The notes under the pieces were generated by a model. That model did no database searches, was not told the origin of the DNA, and worked only from the letters and a program-made list of their open reading frames with translations. Made by a program: the position numbers and the translations under genes. From positions 44,333,466 through 44,397,465 of the forward strand of contig CM047431.1 of assembly GCA_026168455.1 (NCBI GenBank): a DNA stretch of 64,000 nt. Reading direction: 5' to 3'. The stretch comes from Theocolax elegans (lineage: Eukaryota; Arthropoda; Insecta; Hymenoptera; Cerocephalidae). Shown here piece after piece: positions 24,576 to 38,000 of the stretch (its first letter is position 1; every line of letters starts with the position of its first letter).

Positions 24576-26804
24576 CTTTTTAATTAATTTCAACAATTGA
24601 AATTAATGAGACTTGCATTAATGTTGAATTATAATAATTAAAGAATGCGTAAATGTAAAGAATCTGTGATCAACTGCTATAAGTGTGTGTGTAATAATAA
24701 AGATTTTATGCCTTTTAAAGTATATGTAATAATACATTTTTAAGAAATAAAAGACTACAAAAAGGAAAATTCTTAATATTATTATTGGTATTATTTGGAT
24801 ATAAAGAAAATTATACAATTATTTGATTTACATCACTATACTCGTATTAAAGTAAATACTTAAGGAACACATATACAGAAAAATATTAGTAAATAAAATA
24901 TTAGTCTGATTTTCTTCATGCTGTAATTTAGGGTATTAAATAATGTGATTAAATTATGATGAAAACAAATATAATAAAATTCATGCAATAAGCTTATGAT
25001 AAATGCTTATTTTCGAGGAACAAAGTACAGATACACAATTCATTTTATTTGCGAATTAATTTATTTGAAGTTTTCTTTTACACAGATAAACGTAGTTTAT
25101 CATTAGATTTGTCGCTTTTGCGGTATAAAAACAAAAAAAAAAGTCGTGATCACTACGCCACCGAGTGTTCGATGTCAGATCGTCACGCCTAACTATACAA
25201 CATTTTTTCCAAAAAATCACGATTGAAGGGCTAATATTATTAATAAACATTCTACGCTTTTATTCATTATACATTTAAACGCTGTCGCATTTGAAGCATA
25301 ATTGTTTCGTTAATCTCGGTATTCCCTTCACTCTCTTTTTATTCCTATCTACTGTTAGAATCGCTAAAAAATCGTGACCGTTTGCACGATAAATCGTTTG
25401 CAATCCAAAGTATGTTTTTATTTAATTATAATAAATTTTAAATTTTCATTCACTTAAATTACCTCTTAAGTCTAAAATAGTTTATTACAGATTTTCTCCT
25501 ATCCTTAATAATTTCTAAACGTAATAAAAAATTAACGAGTTTACTATTAACTCTTGTATTAATACACTTAATGTCACAAGTAAGCTAGCACTTGGATAAA
25601 TAAAAATATTGCGCTTATATTCAGTTTAAGTATGTACATACAATACACATTGTTCAGCCGATGTCTCACTTAAAATCCTATCGGTTGGTCTCTTTTTTCT
25701 TATTTCCTTTTTTCTTCATATCTCTTGCAAGAACACTTATAAAACGACGATCACTTACCACGCACACAAAATGTGCAAATATGTTTTTGGGCATGATGGA
25801 ACATCTACAATTGCTCTACCGGCAAGACATTACTCGATGATGCTCTGGGTTTTACGCTTACTAGGATCAACTCCACAAAGTTTTCCTGTAATTCAAGAAA
25901 AATATTTTCTTTTTCCATCTACTAAACTACTTTTATGATTTGTATTGCAAGTATATTTTTTTGTATACTTCTAGAAGCAAAGTAAGAAAAAAATATCATG
26001 ATTGCTGAAAACTTTGAATAATCAGTGGGTTTTGATAGTTTTTTCTCACTTTTCATGTATAAGTGTTTAAATATTATTTTAGAAAATTATTGAAATTGAA
26101 AATTTAAAAATATATTAGTATGCAGTAAATTTTGTTACTTACGCAGGTTTTTTATTCGTTGAATTTGCTGCAGACACTGTTGATGATCCAAAGGCCTTCT
26201 TCTTTCCTCTGACCTTCTTAACATAAGCTTCTATGAGGGCAGCAATCTTCTTGGGATTGATTTCACCTGACTTATTGTGACATATCTAAACAATATTAAT
26301 ATAATTTATAATTAAATATTATATAACTAGAATTTTAATTTTGCAACATATTTAATACTTTTAATGAACACATATTACCTTTGGAACAGCCTTTCGCATA
26401 ATGTCCTTGTATTCCTCTTTTGTAACATGTTTCTTAGTGTAATGAGGCTTTAATACTAGTTTAACTTCCTCGACAACCCTCTCTTGTCGATTTAATTTCT
26501 TTAAGAACTAAAAAAAAAAAAATTGAATTACTAGTTTTTTAACAAATCAATTTTCGATATTTTATAGCAAAATGATAACAACAACTCACTTTATCTTTAA
26601 CTTGCATTTCTACAGCCGAACTAGGAAGATCATCTAATATTTGAAGTTGATTCTCATCCATACGCACACCAATTTTAGAATGAGTGCCTAAAAAGAAAAA
26701 TACAAATATAACCTAAGAAAAAAGCTATCATTTCAAAAATAAAAATAAAATTTGATGTATTATACAAACTTATCAATAAATATTTGACTATAGAAATGTT
26801 TTTA
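24576..26804. repeat. Tandem 2.23-kb duplication, copy 1
   Basis: Direct repeat of 26805-29034, starting in the cathepsin D 3' UTR just after a TTTTTA motif and ending in a PHRF1 intron at the same TTTTTA. That six-base microhomology sits at the breakpoint. Differences between copies are few, mostly one-base indels in A/T runs. Contains the cathepsin D 3' flank and PHRF1 terminal exons. Confidence 0.9.
26139..26687 (-). CDS. Distal duplicate of the last three PHRF1 coding exons
   Basis: Exons 26687-26590, 26507-26379 and 26285-26139 have coding sequence and splice sites matching 28917-28820, 28738-28610 and 28514-28368. The protein has [28 protein letters not shown] and [20 protein letters not shown], the SRI-like C terminus of PHRF1. 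Either set can complete the PHRF1 mRNA. Only one is needed, and splicing into both in series would meet the first TAA at 28368. It has no promoter of its own visible, so it is an alternative 3' terminus or a spare copy. Confidence 0.7.
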
Positions 26805-29034
26805 CTTTTTAATTAATTTCAACAATTGAAATTAATGAGACTTGCATTAATGTTGAATTATAATAATTAAAGAATGCGTAAATGTAAAGAATCTGTGATC
26901 AACTGCTATAAGTGTGTGTGTAATAATAAAGATTTTATGCCTTTTAAAGTATATGTAATAATACATTTTTAAGAAATAAAAGACTACAAAAAGGAAAATT
27001 CTTAATATTATTATTGGTATTATTTGGATATAAAGAAAATTATACAATTATTTGATTTACATCACTATACTCGTATTAAAGTAAATACTTAAGGAACACA
27101 TATACAGAAAAATATTAGTAAATAAAATATTAGTCTGATTTTCTTCATGCTGTAATTTAGGGTATTAAATAATGTGATTAAATTATGATGAAAACAAATA
27201 ATATAAAATTCATGCAATAAGCTTATGATAAATGCTTATTTTCGAGGAACAAAGTACAGATACACAATTCATTTTATTTGCGAATTAATTTATTTGAAGT
27301 TTTCTTTTACACAGATAAACGTAGTTTATCATTAGATTTGTCGCTTTTGCGGTATAAAAACAAAAAAAAAGTCGTGATCACTACGCCACCGAGTGTTCGA
27401 TGTCAGATCGTCACGCCTAACTATACAACATTTTTTCCAAAAAATCACGATTGAAGGGCTAATATTATTAATAAACATTCTACGCTTTTATTCATTATAC
27501 ATTTAAACGCTGTCGCATTTGAAGCATAATTGTTTCGTTAATCTCGGTATTCCCTTCACTCTCTTTTTATTCCTATCTACTGTTAGAATCGCTAAAAAAT
27601 CGTGACCGTTTGCACGATAAATCGTTTGCAATCCAAAGTATGTTTTTATTTAATTATAATAAATTTTAAATTTTCATTCACTTAAATTACCTCTTAAGTC
27701 TAAAATAGTTTATTACAGATTTTCTCCTATCCTTAATAATTTCTAAACGTAATAAAAATTAACGAGTTTACTATTAACTCTTGTATTAATACACTTAATG
27801 TCACAAGTAAGCTAGCACTTGGATAAATAAAAATATTGCGCTTATATTCAGTTTAAGTATGTACATACAATACACATTGTTCAGCCGATGTCTCACTTAA
27901 AATCCTATCGGTTGGTCTCTTTTTTTCTTATTTCCTTTTTTTCTTCATATCTCTTGCAAGAACACTTATAAAACGACGATCACTTACCACGCACACAAAA
28001 TGTGCAAATATGTTTTTGGGCATGATGGAACATCTACAATTGCTCTACCGGCAAGACATTACTCGATGATGCTCTGGGTTTTACGCTTACTAGGATCAAC
28101 TCCACAAAGTTTTCCTGTAATTCAAGAAAAATATTTTCTTTTTCCATCTACTAAACTACTTTTATGATTTGTATTGCAAGTATATTTTTTTGTATACTTC
28201 TAGAAGCAAAGTAAGAAAAAAATATCATGATTGCTGAAAACTTTGAATAATCAGTGGGTTTTGATAGTTTTTTCTCACTTTTCATGTATAAGTGTTTAAA
28301 TATTATTTTAGAAAATTATTGAAATTGAAAATTTAAAAATATATTAGTATGCAGTAAATTTTGTTACTTACGCAGGTTTTTTATTCGTTGAATTTGCTGC
28401 AGACACTGTTGATGATCCAAAGGCCTTCTTCTTTCCTCTGACCTTCTTAACATAAGCTTCTATGAGGGCAGCAATCTTCTTGGGATTGATTTCACCTGAC
28501 TTATTGTGACATATCTAAAACAATATTAATATAATTTATAATTAAATATTATATAACTAGAATTTTAATTTTTGCAACATATTTAATACTTTTAATGAAC
28601 ACATATTACCTTTGGAACAGCCTTTCGCATAATGTCCTTGTATTCCTCTTTTGTAACATGTTTCTTAGTGTAATGAGGCTTTAATACTAGTTTAACTTCC
28701 TCGACAACCCTCTCTTGTCGATTTAATTTCTTTAAGAACTAAAAAAAAAAAATTGAATTACTAGTTTTTTAACAAATCAATTTTCGATATTTTATAGCAA
28801 AATGATAACAACAACTCACTTTATCTTTAACTTGCATTTCTACAGCCGAACTAGGAAGATCATCTAATATTTGAAGTTGATTCTCATCCATACGCACACC
28901 AATTTTAGAATGAGTGCCTAAAAAGAAAAATACAAATATAACCTAAGAAAAAAGCTATCATTTCAAAAATAAAAATAAAATTTGATGTATTATACAAACT
29001 TATCAATAAATATTTGACTATAGAAATGTTTTTA
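26805..29034. repeat. Tandem 2.23-kb duplication, copy 2
   Basis: Second copy, 2230 bases. It brings cathepsin D 3' UTR-derived sequence and PHRF1 final exons next to the body of PHRF1. Its three PHRF1 exons are the ones nearest the upstream exon at 29765-30188. Confidence 0.9.
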
Positions 29035-32000
29035 ATCTTTAATAAGTTTTACAAATCAGTGTAATAGAATGTAAACAAACATTGCAGTAAGAAACTGAAA
29101 TGTTTGCATAGAAACCAATTTATATTCTTAAATTAATAATTACTTTATATTTGTTACAAGTTTTTAAGTAGTCTAGTTAATATATAAAATAATTAAGTAT
29201 TTAATGTTTCCATAAATATTATTATAAACCAACTTACAAATAATTAGTCAATATACGATTTATTGATGCTGCTGTATTTAATTATTAATGTTAGAAATTA
29301 TTTATAAAGTACAGATATTTTATAAAATTAAGGAGATTCACCATTCAAAATTTATGGGAATAATAAAAAAAATCATTTAATGATGACTGAATAAGTACAT
29401 ATATATTTATGAAAATATCAATTTTTCAAAGATTAATAATTAAAAATAAAACTATATAAAAAACCATTTTTACCACAGATCTTTCAATTCATACATCAAT
29501 TTTAAATCAATAAATACATTATTCAACTAAATAATATTAGTTATAATTTAGAATTATTTAGATAAACTTAGTATTTATATTCTATACTCAAAACTGGACG
29601 GTTAAGAGAAATTTGTAACATAATTCAATATGATGTACAAACCCAAATACATTATGAATGTTTTTTATGATATGTTAGTGAGCTTCCATCCAACCATTTA
29701 TGGCAGATCTCAAATAAACCCTAAAAGAAGAAAAAAGAGAAAAAGCGTAGAAATGGCAAATTACCTTTTTTCCTCTTGTCCTTTTCTGTAGGTTTCTTCA
29801 TTCGTACTTTCATAGAGGACTTGTGCACGATAGGTGAGGCATCAAAGAGGGCATCAAACGCATCTCTCTTGTCCTGACTTTTGCGTATCTTGTTTGACAA
29901 GGCCATGGTAGGTGAACTGTTAAATATTGGACTAGGTGGATCGAAAAGCCCATCGCTCAAGCTTGAACCTGGTGAGTAAGGAGATGACATATCGATGTTG
30001 TCATTAGTTACATCAATATTGGCATCACTGCCATTTTGTCCAATAATGGATATGTTCTTTGACTGAGTCTTGACTGTTAAGGTACTCCGCAATTGCATTG
30101 GTTTAGGCATAGTATTGGCAAAGATGTTTGGCAATGTTGGCCTCTGTTGTTGCTGCTTAGGTTGGGTATTTTGAAGTAAAGTATTTGTCTAAAAAAAAAG
30201 AAAGAATTACGTGCACGTTGTTTATAATTAACAGGTAATAAAATTATTGCTTTTTATTAAATATCTTCGGTACATTTTAAATTATTTAAAAACTTCTATA
30301 TGGCATACTGAACAATAATAGACATAATGAACAATAGTAATATTTTGAAATTATACAAAATAAATTTATACAAATAAAATCTTAAAAATAGTATAATACT
30401 GTAATTTAAGTTAAAAGCTTACATTGACTATTTAATTACGATGTAAATGTAAATTATATTCAAACCAAAAAGTAAAAGTTTTGAATATTATAAGTAACAA
30501 GGAAAATTTACAGATAAATTATTTAACCTTTAATTATCTATTGTAAATAATTCAATATCACTATCAACATTTTAACAAGAATTTGCAATGCAATTTATAC
30601 TTCAAATATAATTTAATAATTAATTTGCATCATCTTCAACTTTATTTAATAATCCATAATAAGTATTATAAAAAAACTTTCTATAAGTATTTACAGAGTT
30701 TTAAAAATGTGCAGAGTAGTCAATAAAATAAAAGTAAAGGTATATTAAATTAAATACTTAATTTAATACTGTATTGATAAGAAATTAACTAAAGATTTTT
30801 ATTGTTTAAAAATAGTATACTTTAATTCGAGGTATCTAAAAGTATGATTAAACAATAAAAAATATCGAAAAGAAAACTTGAAATTAAGATTGATATTTAC
30901 CTGCAAAAGATTTCGAGGACCGACTAATTGACTCGCGGCACTGAAAATACTGCTCCTCTGGACAGCCGCAGCAACGGTTGCCAATACCGGATTGATCGGA
31001 GGGAAGGTATTAACTTGAGCCGTGGTCTGTTGTTGCTGCTGCGAGGCAGAGGGTAGAGTTTGCGTAGGGGCGGGTGGACTGTCGCCTTTTGCATCGGTTT
31101 GATCGACCAAAGGAGGTGTGTTGGAAACTGGAGACGGTTTTTTTATCGTCACCATAGAGATAATCTTGGGCTTTTCGGATGCGGGTTTACTTTCAGGTGG
31201 TTTACTTTCAGGCTGGACGCCGGGATCGAGGGAGTTGACAGGTCCGTCTTCGGCCTCGGCGGGGGAGTCGTGGGCCGTCTGAAGCCTTTCGTTCGCGTTG
31301 TTGTCTTCTTGGCTATTCGCCTCGGGAGTCGGGGATCGCGACTTGGTCGGATCGAACGGGTCGTACGCGTCCGGAGAAGTGGGCGGCGAAGTTGGAGGAT
31401 CCGGGGGTGTGTTTGGGCCCACCTTGGTCCTTGCCTCGATCTCTTCCTGAGCCCGGAGCTCGAGCTCCTCCTCGGCTCGCTCGTCCATGAGCTCCTCCAT
31501 TTCAGCCATGTCGTCCATCTCCATCTCCATTTCCTCCTCCTCCTCGACGGGCATTCCCTCTTCCTCTTCCTCTTCCTCCTCTTCCTCCTCCTCTTCGAGG
31601 AGAGGATTGATGAGGGACGGCCTGAGGTTACTCTGCTTGTTCGCGATGGAGAACTTGACTTGAGGCTCCGGAGGAGTTTTCGGGCCCTGGAGGAATTGGG
31701 TGTCCAGTCGGGCCGGGGTGTGGGATTCTTGGGGCTGCTCCGGGGTTCCCATCTCTTCGAGTTCCTCGCTCGGCTGAGCCTGCTTGTCGTCGTCGTCACT
31801 CAAGACGATCACGTCTCTCGGCGAGGGAGTCTGTTCCCTGAAGGGCGACTGATCTAGATCGATCACAGCCATGGGCTTCTTCGAAGCTGCGATCTCCGCT
31901 GCCTTGGATTTCTTCTTCTCCTTCTTCTTGGTGATCTTCTGGGGAGACTTGGCTCTTGGCTTGTCCTTCGTCTTGTCCTTCTTGGTCTTCTTCGCCGGAG

Positions 32001-35000
32001 GCTGTGTCGGGGCCACTTCCAGCTGGAGTGGCTCTCTTCTCCTGCGCTTCACCGGCGGAAGAAGGGGAATCGTTTCCGGGAGCTCGGGCAGTCCAGTCGC
32101 GGGCTGAGTCTCGTTGTCTTTGTTGAAGCACACGCTCACGAGTATGTTGTCGCCACTCGCAAACACCTCCTTCGAGGGAGGCGGAGTCCGCGGCTTCTTG
32201 CCCTTCCGCTTCTTCTCAACTTCCTTGGCTTTGCGGTTCTCTTTACGTTTCTCCTTTTTCTTCTTCTTGATCGCCTCCTTGTTCGTGAGGATGACTTTGA
32301 GGTTCTTCGAGGGCATGGAGTTGACGGAATTAAGGAGTGGAAGCGCTGGAGGCGACCAGTTTCGAGCGATGTTCTCGGTACGCGTAATCGGCGGAGTCTT
32401 GGACCTCGAGCGCGACCACGAGGGTGACCACTGACCAGCCCAGCTGGACTCGCGAACGAAGTTTCGATCGACCACCTTTTCGGCTAGGGCGAGTTGGTGT
32501 TCCCAGTTACGTCGTTCGGGCGATCGGGTCCTAGACCTCGACCTCGACCTCGAGACCTTGCGCTTCGAGTGCTTCTTCTCTCGCTTTTTGCTCTTGGACC
32601 TCGAGCGTTTGCGCACCCTCGACCTCGATCTCGAGACGTGACGCTTCTTTTCTTTCCTGCGTTCGCGCGATCGAGATCGCGACTTGGACCTGGATCTGCG
32701 TTTCTTCGAGACCGATCGACGGGATTTTCGCTTAGGAGGACTTGCCGAGGAGCGCCTTCGAGTTCGACTCGTGCTACGACTGCGAGTTCGCGCTCGTCCC
32801 CTTGAAAGCGAGCGTTTCCTCGGTTTCTCGGCACGTCTCACGCGAGGTGAGAGCGAACGACGGCGAGATATCGAACTGTAGCTGCGCGACCTACGGCCAC
32901 GAGACCACGATCTCGATCTGCTTCTCGATACTCGACGTACTCTCGGAGTGTAGGACCTGCTGCGCCTGGTGTAAGAGACCGATCGCTCCCTCGACAAGCT
33001 GAGCGATCTACTGGCCGTACTTTCGCGTATATCGCGTCCGTATTCATCTTTTCGGGACCTCGGTTTCTCGGATACCAATTTCCGAACGTCGTACCGGGAG
33101 AGCTCCTTTCGCTTTTCTTTCTTTTTTATTGCCTCTTTCTTCTTCTTGGCTTTCAAGTCCTTTGATTTCGATCGTTTCTCTCGATACTGCCGCTCTTTCG
33201 CCGCTGCCAATTTTCCTTTTTTCCAAGTGGCTAGCGTCAGGTTCTCCGAGGCTATGTTCTCCTTGTTCTTTTCAAGCTCCTTGTTCTTTTCTTTCTTATC
33301 CTTCTTCCGCTTGCGCTTCGTTTCTTCCTCTAACAATTCTTTGTTTTTCGCGGACTGCTTGTTGGGTCTGTCCTCGGGTATCTCGCCCTCCTCGACGTCT
33401 TTGTCGCGACACCTCATGTTCAGGAGGGCCAATTCATCTTCGAAATTCATAGCTTCGTCGGTCTCGGATATTGCCTCGGTCCCCAAACCGGCGTAACCCG
33501 CGGGCGTTCTCACTCCGTCCAACCCATCGCTTATTCGATCTTTTATCGGAGTGATCGGTTCGAGACCGCTCTCGATCAACGAAACTCCACGGTTCGACAA
33601 AGTCACCCGAAGATCGATGTTTTTGTTGATGGGACGCTCGTCTTTGCAGGGTGTGAAAGCACCGTCGGCTTCCCACTCGGAAACTCGTTCCTCGGTCGCC
33701 GCGCGCTTCTGTTTACGACGTGGCGTCCCCACGGATATAGCGTCGGCTTCGACCCTCGAGACGAATTCGAAACCGTCTTCCTCGAGATCGGGAATTTGTG
33801 GTTTGTCGACGAATTCAACGTCCTCGAGATCGATGTGATCGTCCGACTTTTTGCTCTCCGTGGTAATAACCAAGTCGTCCTCGTCATCGTCCTCGTGTTC
33901 CTTACTATCAGATCCAATGACGACGATATGCTCGTCGTCCTCGTCCTCGATCTCGTTCTCGTTATCCCCTTCGTCTTTGTCGTCTTTCTTTTTGTGCACA
34001 CTTTTAATCGGCTCTTCTTTCTCCAGGGTCATTTCGGTTTGGGATTCCTGAGGGTGCGCTGTTATATCCGATTCGCCCAAGTGTTTGTCGTCGTCACTTT
34101 CAAACTCCATGGACTTGACGCTAATGTTGTCCGACTCCGCGACGATATTCACCGCGGACAAATCTATCAATTTTTTTCGGTTTCCCTCTTGCTCGAGCAG
34201 CTCGTGCTCCTCGGACGCGGGGTAACTTATATGGTCCGTCTCTTTCGCGACCTGAATCTCGCAGGTTTTCTCGATTTCGTCGAGGAGGGAAGCTTCTAGC
34301 TCGGTCACCTTGATCACCGGAACCGTCGTCGAGACCATTTCTTTCTCAGCATTACCCATTTCGCTATCAATTGCCTTGTTCTTCTCCGCCATTTCCAATT
34401 TATTCAGATCCTCGAGCTCAACCAGCTTCTTGTCCAACGTTTGTTGCAGCTCGTCCAGATCGATGTTTATCGGCTTCAAAGATTTGTCCGCCTTCCTCAC
34501 CGGGCTTGAAGGTGGATCGGGACTGTCCAAAACAATCGGCTGATCGTTGATCGGGCTGGTCATTATAATCGGACTGTCCGATTTCGTTGAGCTGCCCAAT
34601 CGTGCGGGACTTTCGTCGCCGCTGATGCTCGAATCTTCCGAGGAGCTTATCATATTTCTCGGCTTGATGTCCCACCCGGACTGCGACGGTTGATACTTCT
34701 TAGACTTCGAATCCTTCTCTTTGCTAGTTTTGTGTTTGCTCGATTGGCTCTCTTTTTTACTAGTCGTCTTGCTCGATTTCGAGCTCTTTTTGTCATCGTG
34801 CTTACTCTTTGATTTAGAGTCCTTCTCGCCGTATTTGTCAATCGAGTCATACTTACTCTTCTCGGACTCTTTTCTTTTAGAATCCTTGTCTTTATACTTT
34901 TCCATCTATCCTATCACTTATCTTTTTCTTTTTCCTTATCTCTGTGCTTGTCTCTATCTTTGTCCTTGTCCTTGTCCTTCTCTCTTTCTCTATCTTTTTC

Positions 35001-38000
35001 TTTTTCCTTGTCTTTATACTTTTCTCTATCCTTATCCCTATCCTTTTCTCTCTCTTTGTCCCTGTCTTTCTCTCTATCTTTCTCTCTGTCTTTATCTTTT
35101 ACTCTATCTTTGTCCTTGTCCTTGTCCTTCTCTCTTTCTCTATCTTTTTCTTTTTCCTTATCTCTGTGCTTGTCTCTATCTTTGTCCTTGTCCTTGTCCT
35201 TCTCTCTTTCTCTATCTTTTTCTTTTTCCTTATCTCTGTGCTTGTCTCTATCTTTGTCCTTTTCTTTTTCTCGATCCTTGTCTTTTAACCTTTCTTTTTC
35301 TTCTTCCTTTTCTTTTTCCTTATCTCTGTGCTTGTCTCTATCTTTGTCCTTGTCCTTGTCCTTCTCTCTTTCTCTATCTTTTTCTTTTTCCTTATCTCTG
35401 TGCTTGTCTCTATCTTTGTCCTGTCCTTTCTTTTTCTCGATCCTTGTCTTTTAACCTTTCTTTTTCTTCTTCCTTTTCTTTTTCCTTTTCTATTTCCAGA
35501 TCGAGCTTCATGCGCGATATATCACTTTCGTCCAGCTCGTCGTACAGATTGACTTTATTGAGCCTGCTCAAATTGCCGATTTTGAAGGTGATCTTACCTC
35601 TGCTATCCAATTGAATTTTCCCCGATGGTTTGTTCAACGTCTGCCGCTCTTTCTGCACCGCCTGGAGATATTCGAGCGTCTCGCCATCGGGACTTTCGGT
35701 AGCCTCAGCGTTCTCTTCTTCGGCTCCGGGTTCATCCGCGGCTTTCCCTTTTGCCTCGGGTTCTTTCGCAGCGCTCTTCGATATCGACTTTTTCCTTCCG
35801 CGATTTTTCGGCCCGATCACAGGGGTCTCCTCATCGTTTTCCTCTTCTTCGCTCTCCTCGAACTCGTCGTCATCGGTCGATTGGTCGTTCTCGTCCTCCG
35901 CTTCGTCGAGCATCGGTGGAGGCGTCGGTGGCGGTTCCAGAGGTACAGCTTCCTCGGGACCCTCCATGTTGAAATCGTCCATGGGAGGTAAGGGAGGTGG
36001 CTCCAAAGGTGGATGAGGTAATATTGGTGTTATCATTGGTGTTGCTATAGGTGCCACGATTGGTGTCACGATCGGTGTCACGATCGGTGCTACGATCGGT
36101 GGCACAATCGGTGCTGCAATCGGTGCCGCGATCGGTGCTACAAGCGGTGTCACCATCGATGGTATTATGGGCTCTACGATCGGTGCTACTATCTCGGCGA
36201 CGGGAGGGGGTTCTAGAGGAGGAGTCGGTGGGGGTTCGAGGGGTGCTATTTCGTCAAACGACTCCATGGGAGGGATTGGTGGTGGTTCCAACGGGGGAGG
36301 TTCGTCCAGAGAATCTATCGGTGGAAGCGGAGGAGGCTCCAGAGGCGGAGGCTCGTCCAACGAATCCATCGGGGGCATAGGTGGAGGCTCCAATGGCGGA
36401 GGCTCGTCCAAGCAATCCATCGGGGACATCGGTGGAGGTTCCAACGGACGCGTCACCACCTCCAAATCGTCGTCCTTGAGCGGTATCGGTGGTGGCTCTA
36501 AAGGCGGAACTTCGGAAGACATCGCGTCGAGGTCGGGCACTTCCACATCCTCCATGGGCGGCATCGGTGGAGGCTCGAGTGGTGCCACGGACTCGGGACT
36601 ACCGGCTTTGCTTTGAAGATCGTCTTCCAGCATACCGGGAGGCAGTGGTGGTGGTTCCAGCGGTGTCATGTTCGAGTCGTCTTCGTGCATGTCATCTTCG
36701 AACGGTGGCATCGGCGGAGGCTCGAGGGGTTTTGTGAACCCAGTACCACTGCCGCTCGACCTGGTCGACACAGGACCCATTTGCGAGGACAGCTCCTGCT
36801 CGGTGTGCCTAGCCACGTTTATCGTTTCCGCCGAGTAAATCGAAAAGTTGGGACAATCCGTGTCAGATTCGTCCTCCTCGTCATCGTCGTAAGCAGTCAA
36901 ACGGATCCTCGGTGCTTTCTGCTTGGCAGTCTTGTTAACCTCGACTCGGCCGATATTGTCGCCGTCTTCCGACATCATGTCGGATTCCATGTTTAGTCCG
37001 GGAAAACCAAATATCGAGGGTGGTGGTTCCAGGGGTCTCGACGAGCCACCGCTCTTTTTCGGTTTTGATATTGGAAAATCGTCGTCGCCCATTACCGACA
37101 AATTGTCACCCATGATCGAGGCGTTGTCACCCATGATCGATGCACCGTCGCCCATAATGGATTCGTTGTCGTCGTTTTTCAAACCCGGAAAATCCGACAA
37201 ACCTGGTGGAGGTCTGAGAGGTTGATGGACGTTCTCCTTTGGCGTATTTTTCACGTGGGCGCCGTGGGAATGGTGATGCTGACTATCGTCACTGTCGCTG
37301 TCCGCGGCAAAGGGATCGTACTTGTCGGCGCTCATTCCGGCACCGGAAGATTTCCCGGGTCCGTCTTCTCGAGGGTTGTCGTCGATGACCAGCTCTTCGC
37401 GATCGCTGTCCGCGCCTCGCTCGCTTTCGTCAAAGTCGAGGAGATCGGTGGGCGGCTCCGGAGGTGGTAGCAACGACTCGTCGTCTCCCGCCTCCGCGTG
37501 AGCCTCATGTTTTCGCGCTGACGTCTCTAGATCACCATACATGTCGCACTCGTCTTCGAATCGACTGTTATCTTGCTCCTTATTAGACTCATTTAAATTG
37601 AACTTTTGACTGTCCCGCATCCCTGGAGCGCTCTCGAAGGGCATGCCACTACCTTCGTTGTGTTGCATCATTGGCATTCTTAAAGCTAGGGGAGGGGGAG
37701 GTGGAGGGTGGCCCGGTGCTCTCGGTCTCGCGAACTGGTCTTGAAAGGGAAAGGGCCTGTTGTGATCGGGTGGCGGTCGTTCGTTCTGGTTGAACTGGGG
37801 TGGAGGGAATCGATTGCGATAATTTTGGGGGTTACGATTTCGAAAGGGACTTTGATTCAACGATGGTGGGGGTGCGTTTCGGTGATCGTAATTCGATGGA
37901 AAGTTACCACCGCCTCCAGTCGAATAATCTTGAGGTACGTTACTCGTACCGCCGAAGCTGTGTCTACCGCCACCTCCACCGCCACCACCACCACCACCAC

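Noticed and set aside
24618..24818. Identical 66-codon frame also at 26847-27047
   Set aside because: AT-rich 3' flank copied by the tandem duplication; no start context or domain.
34721..35614. Plus-strand leucine/serine/phenylalanine-rich proteins that look like membrane proteins
   Set aside because: They are the complement of the KDRE minisatellite; the repeats explain the hydrophobic composition.
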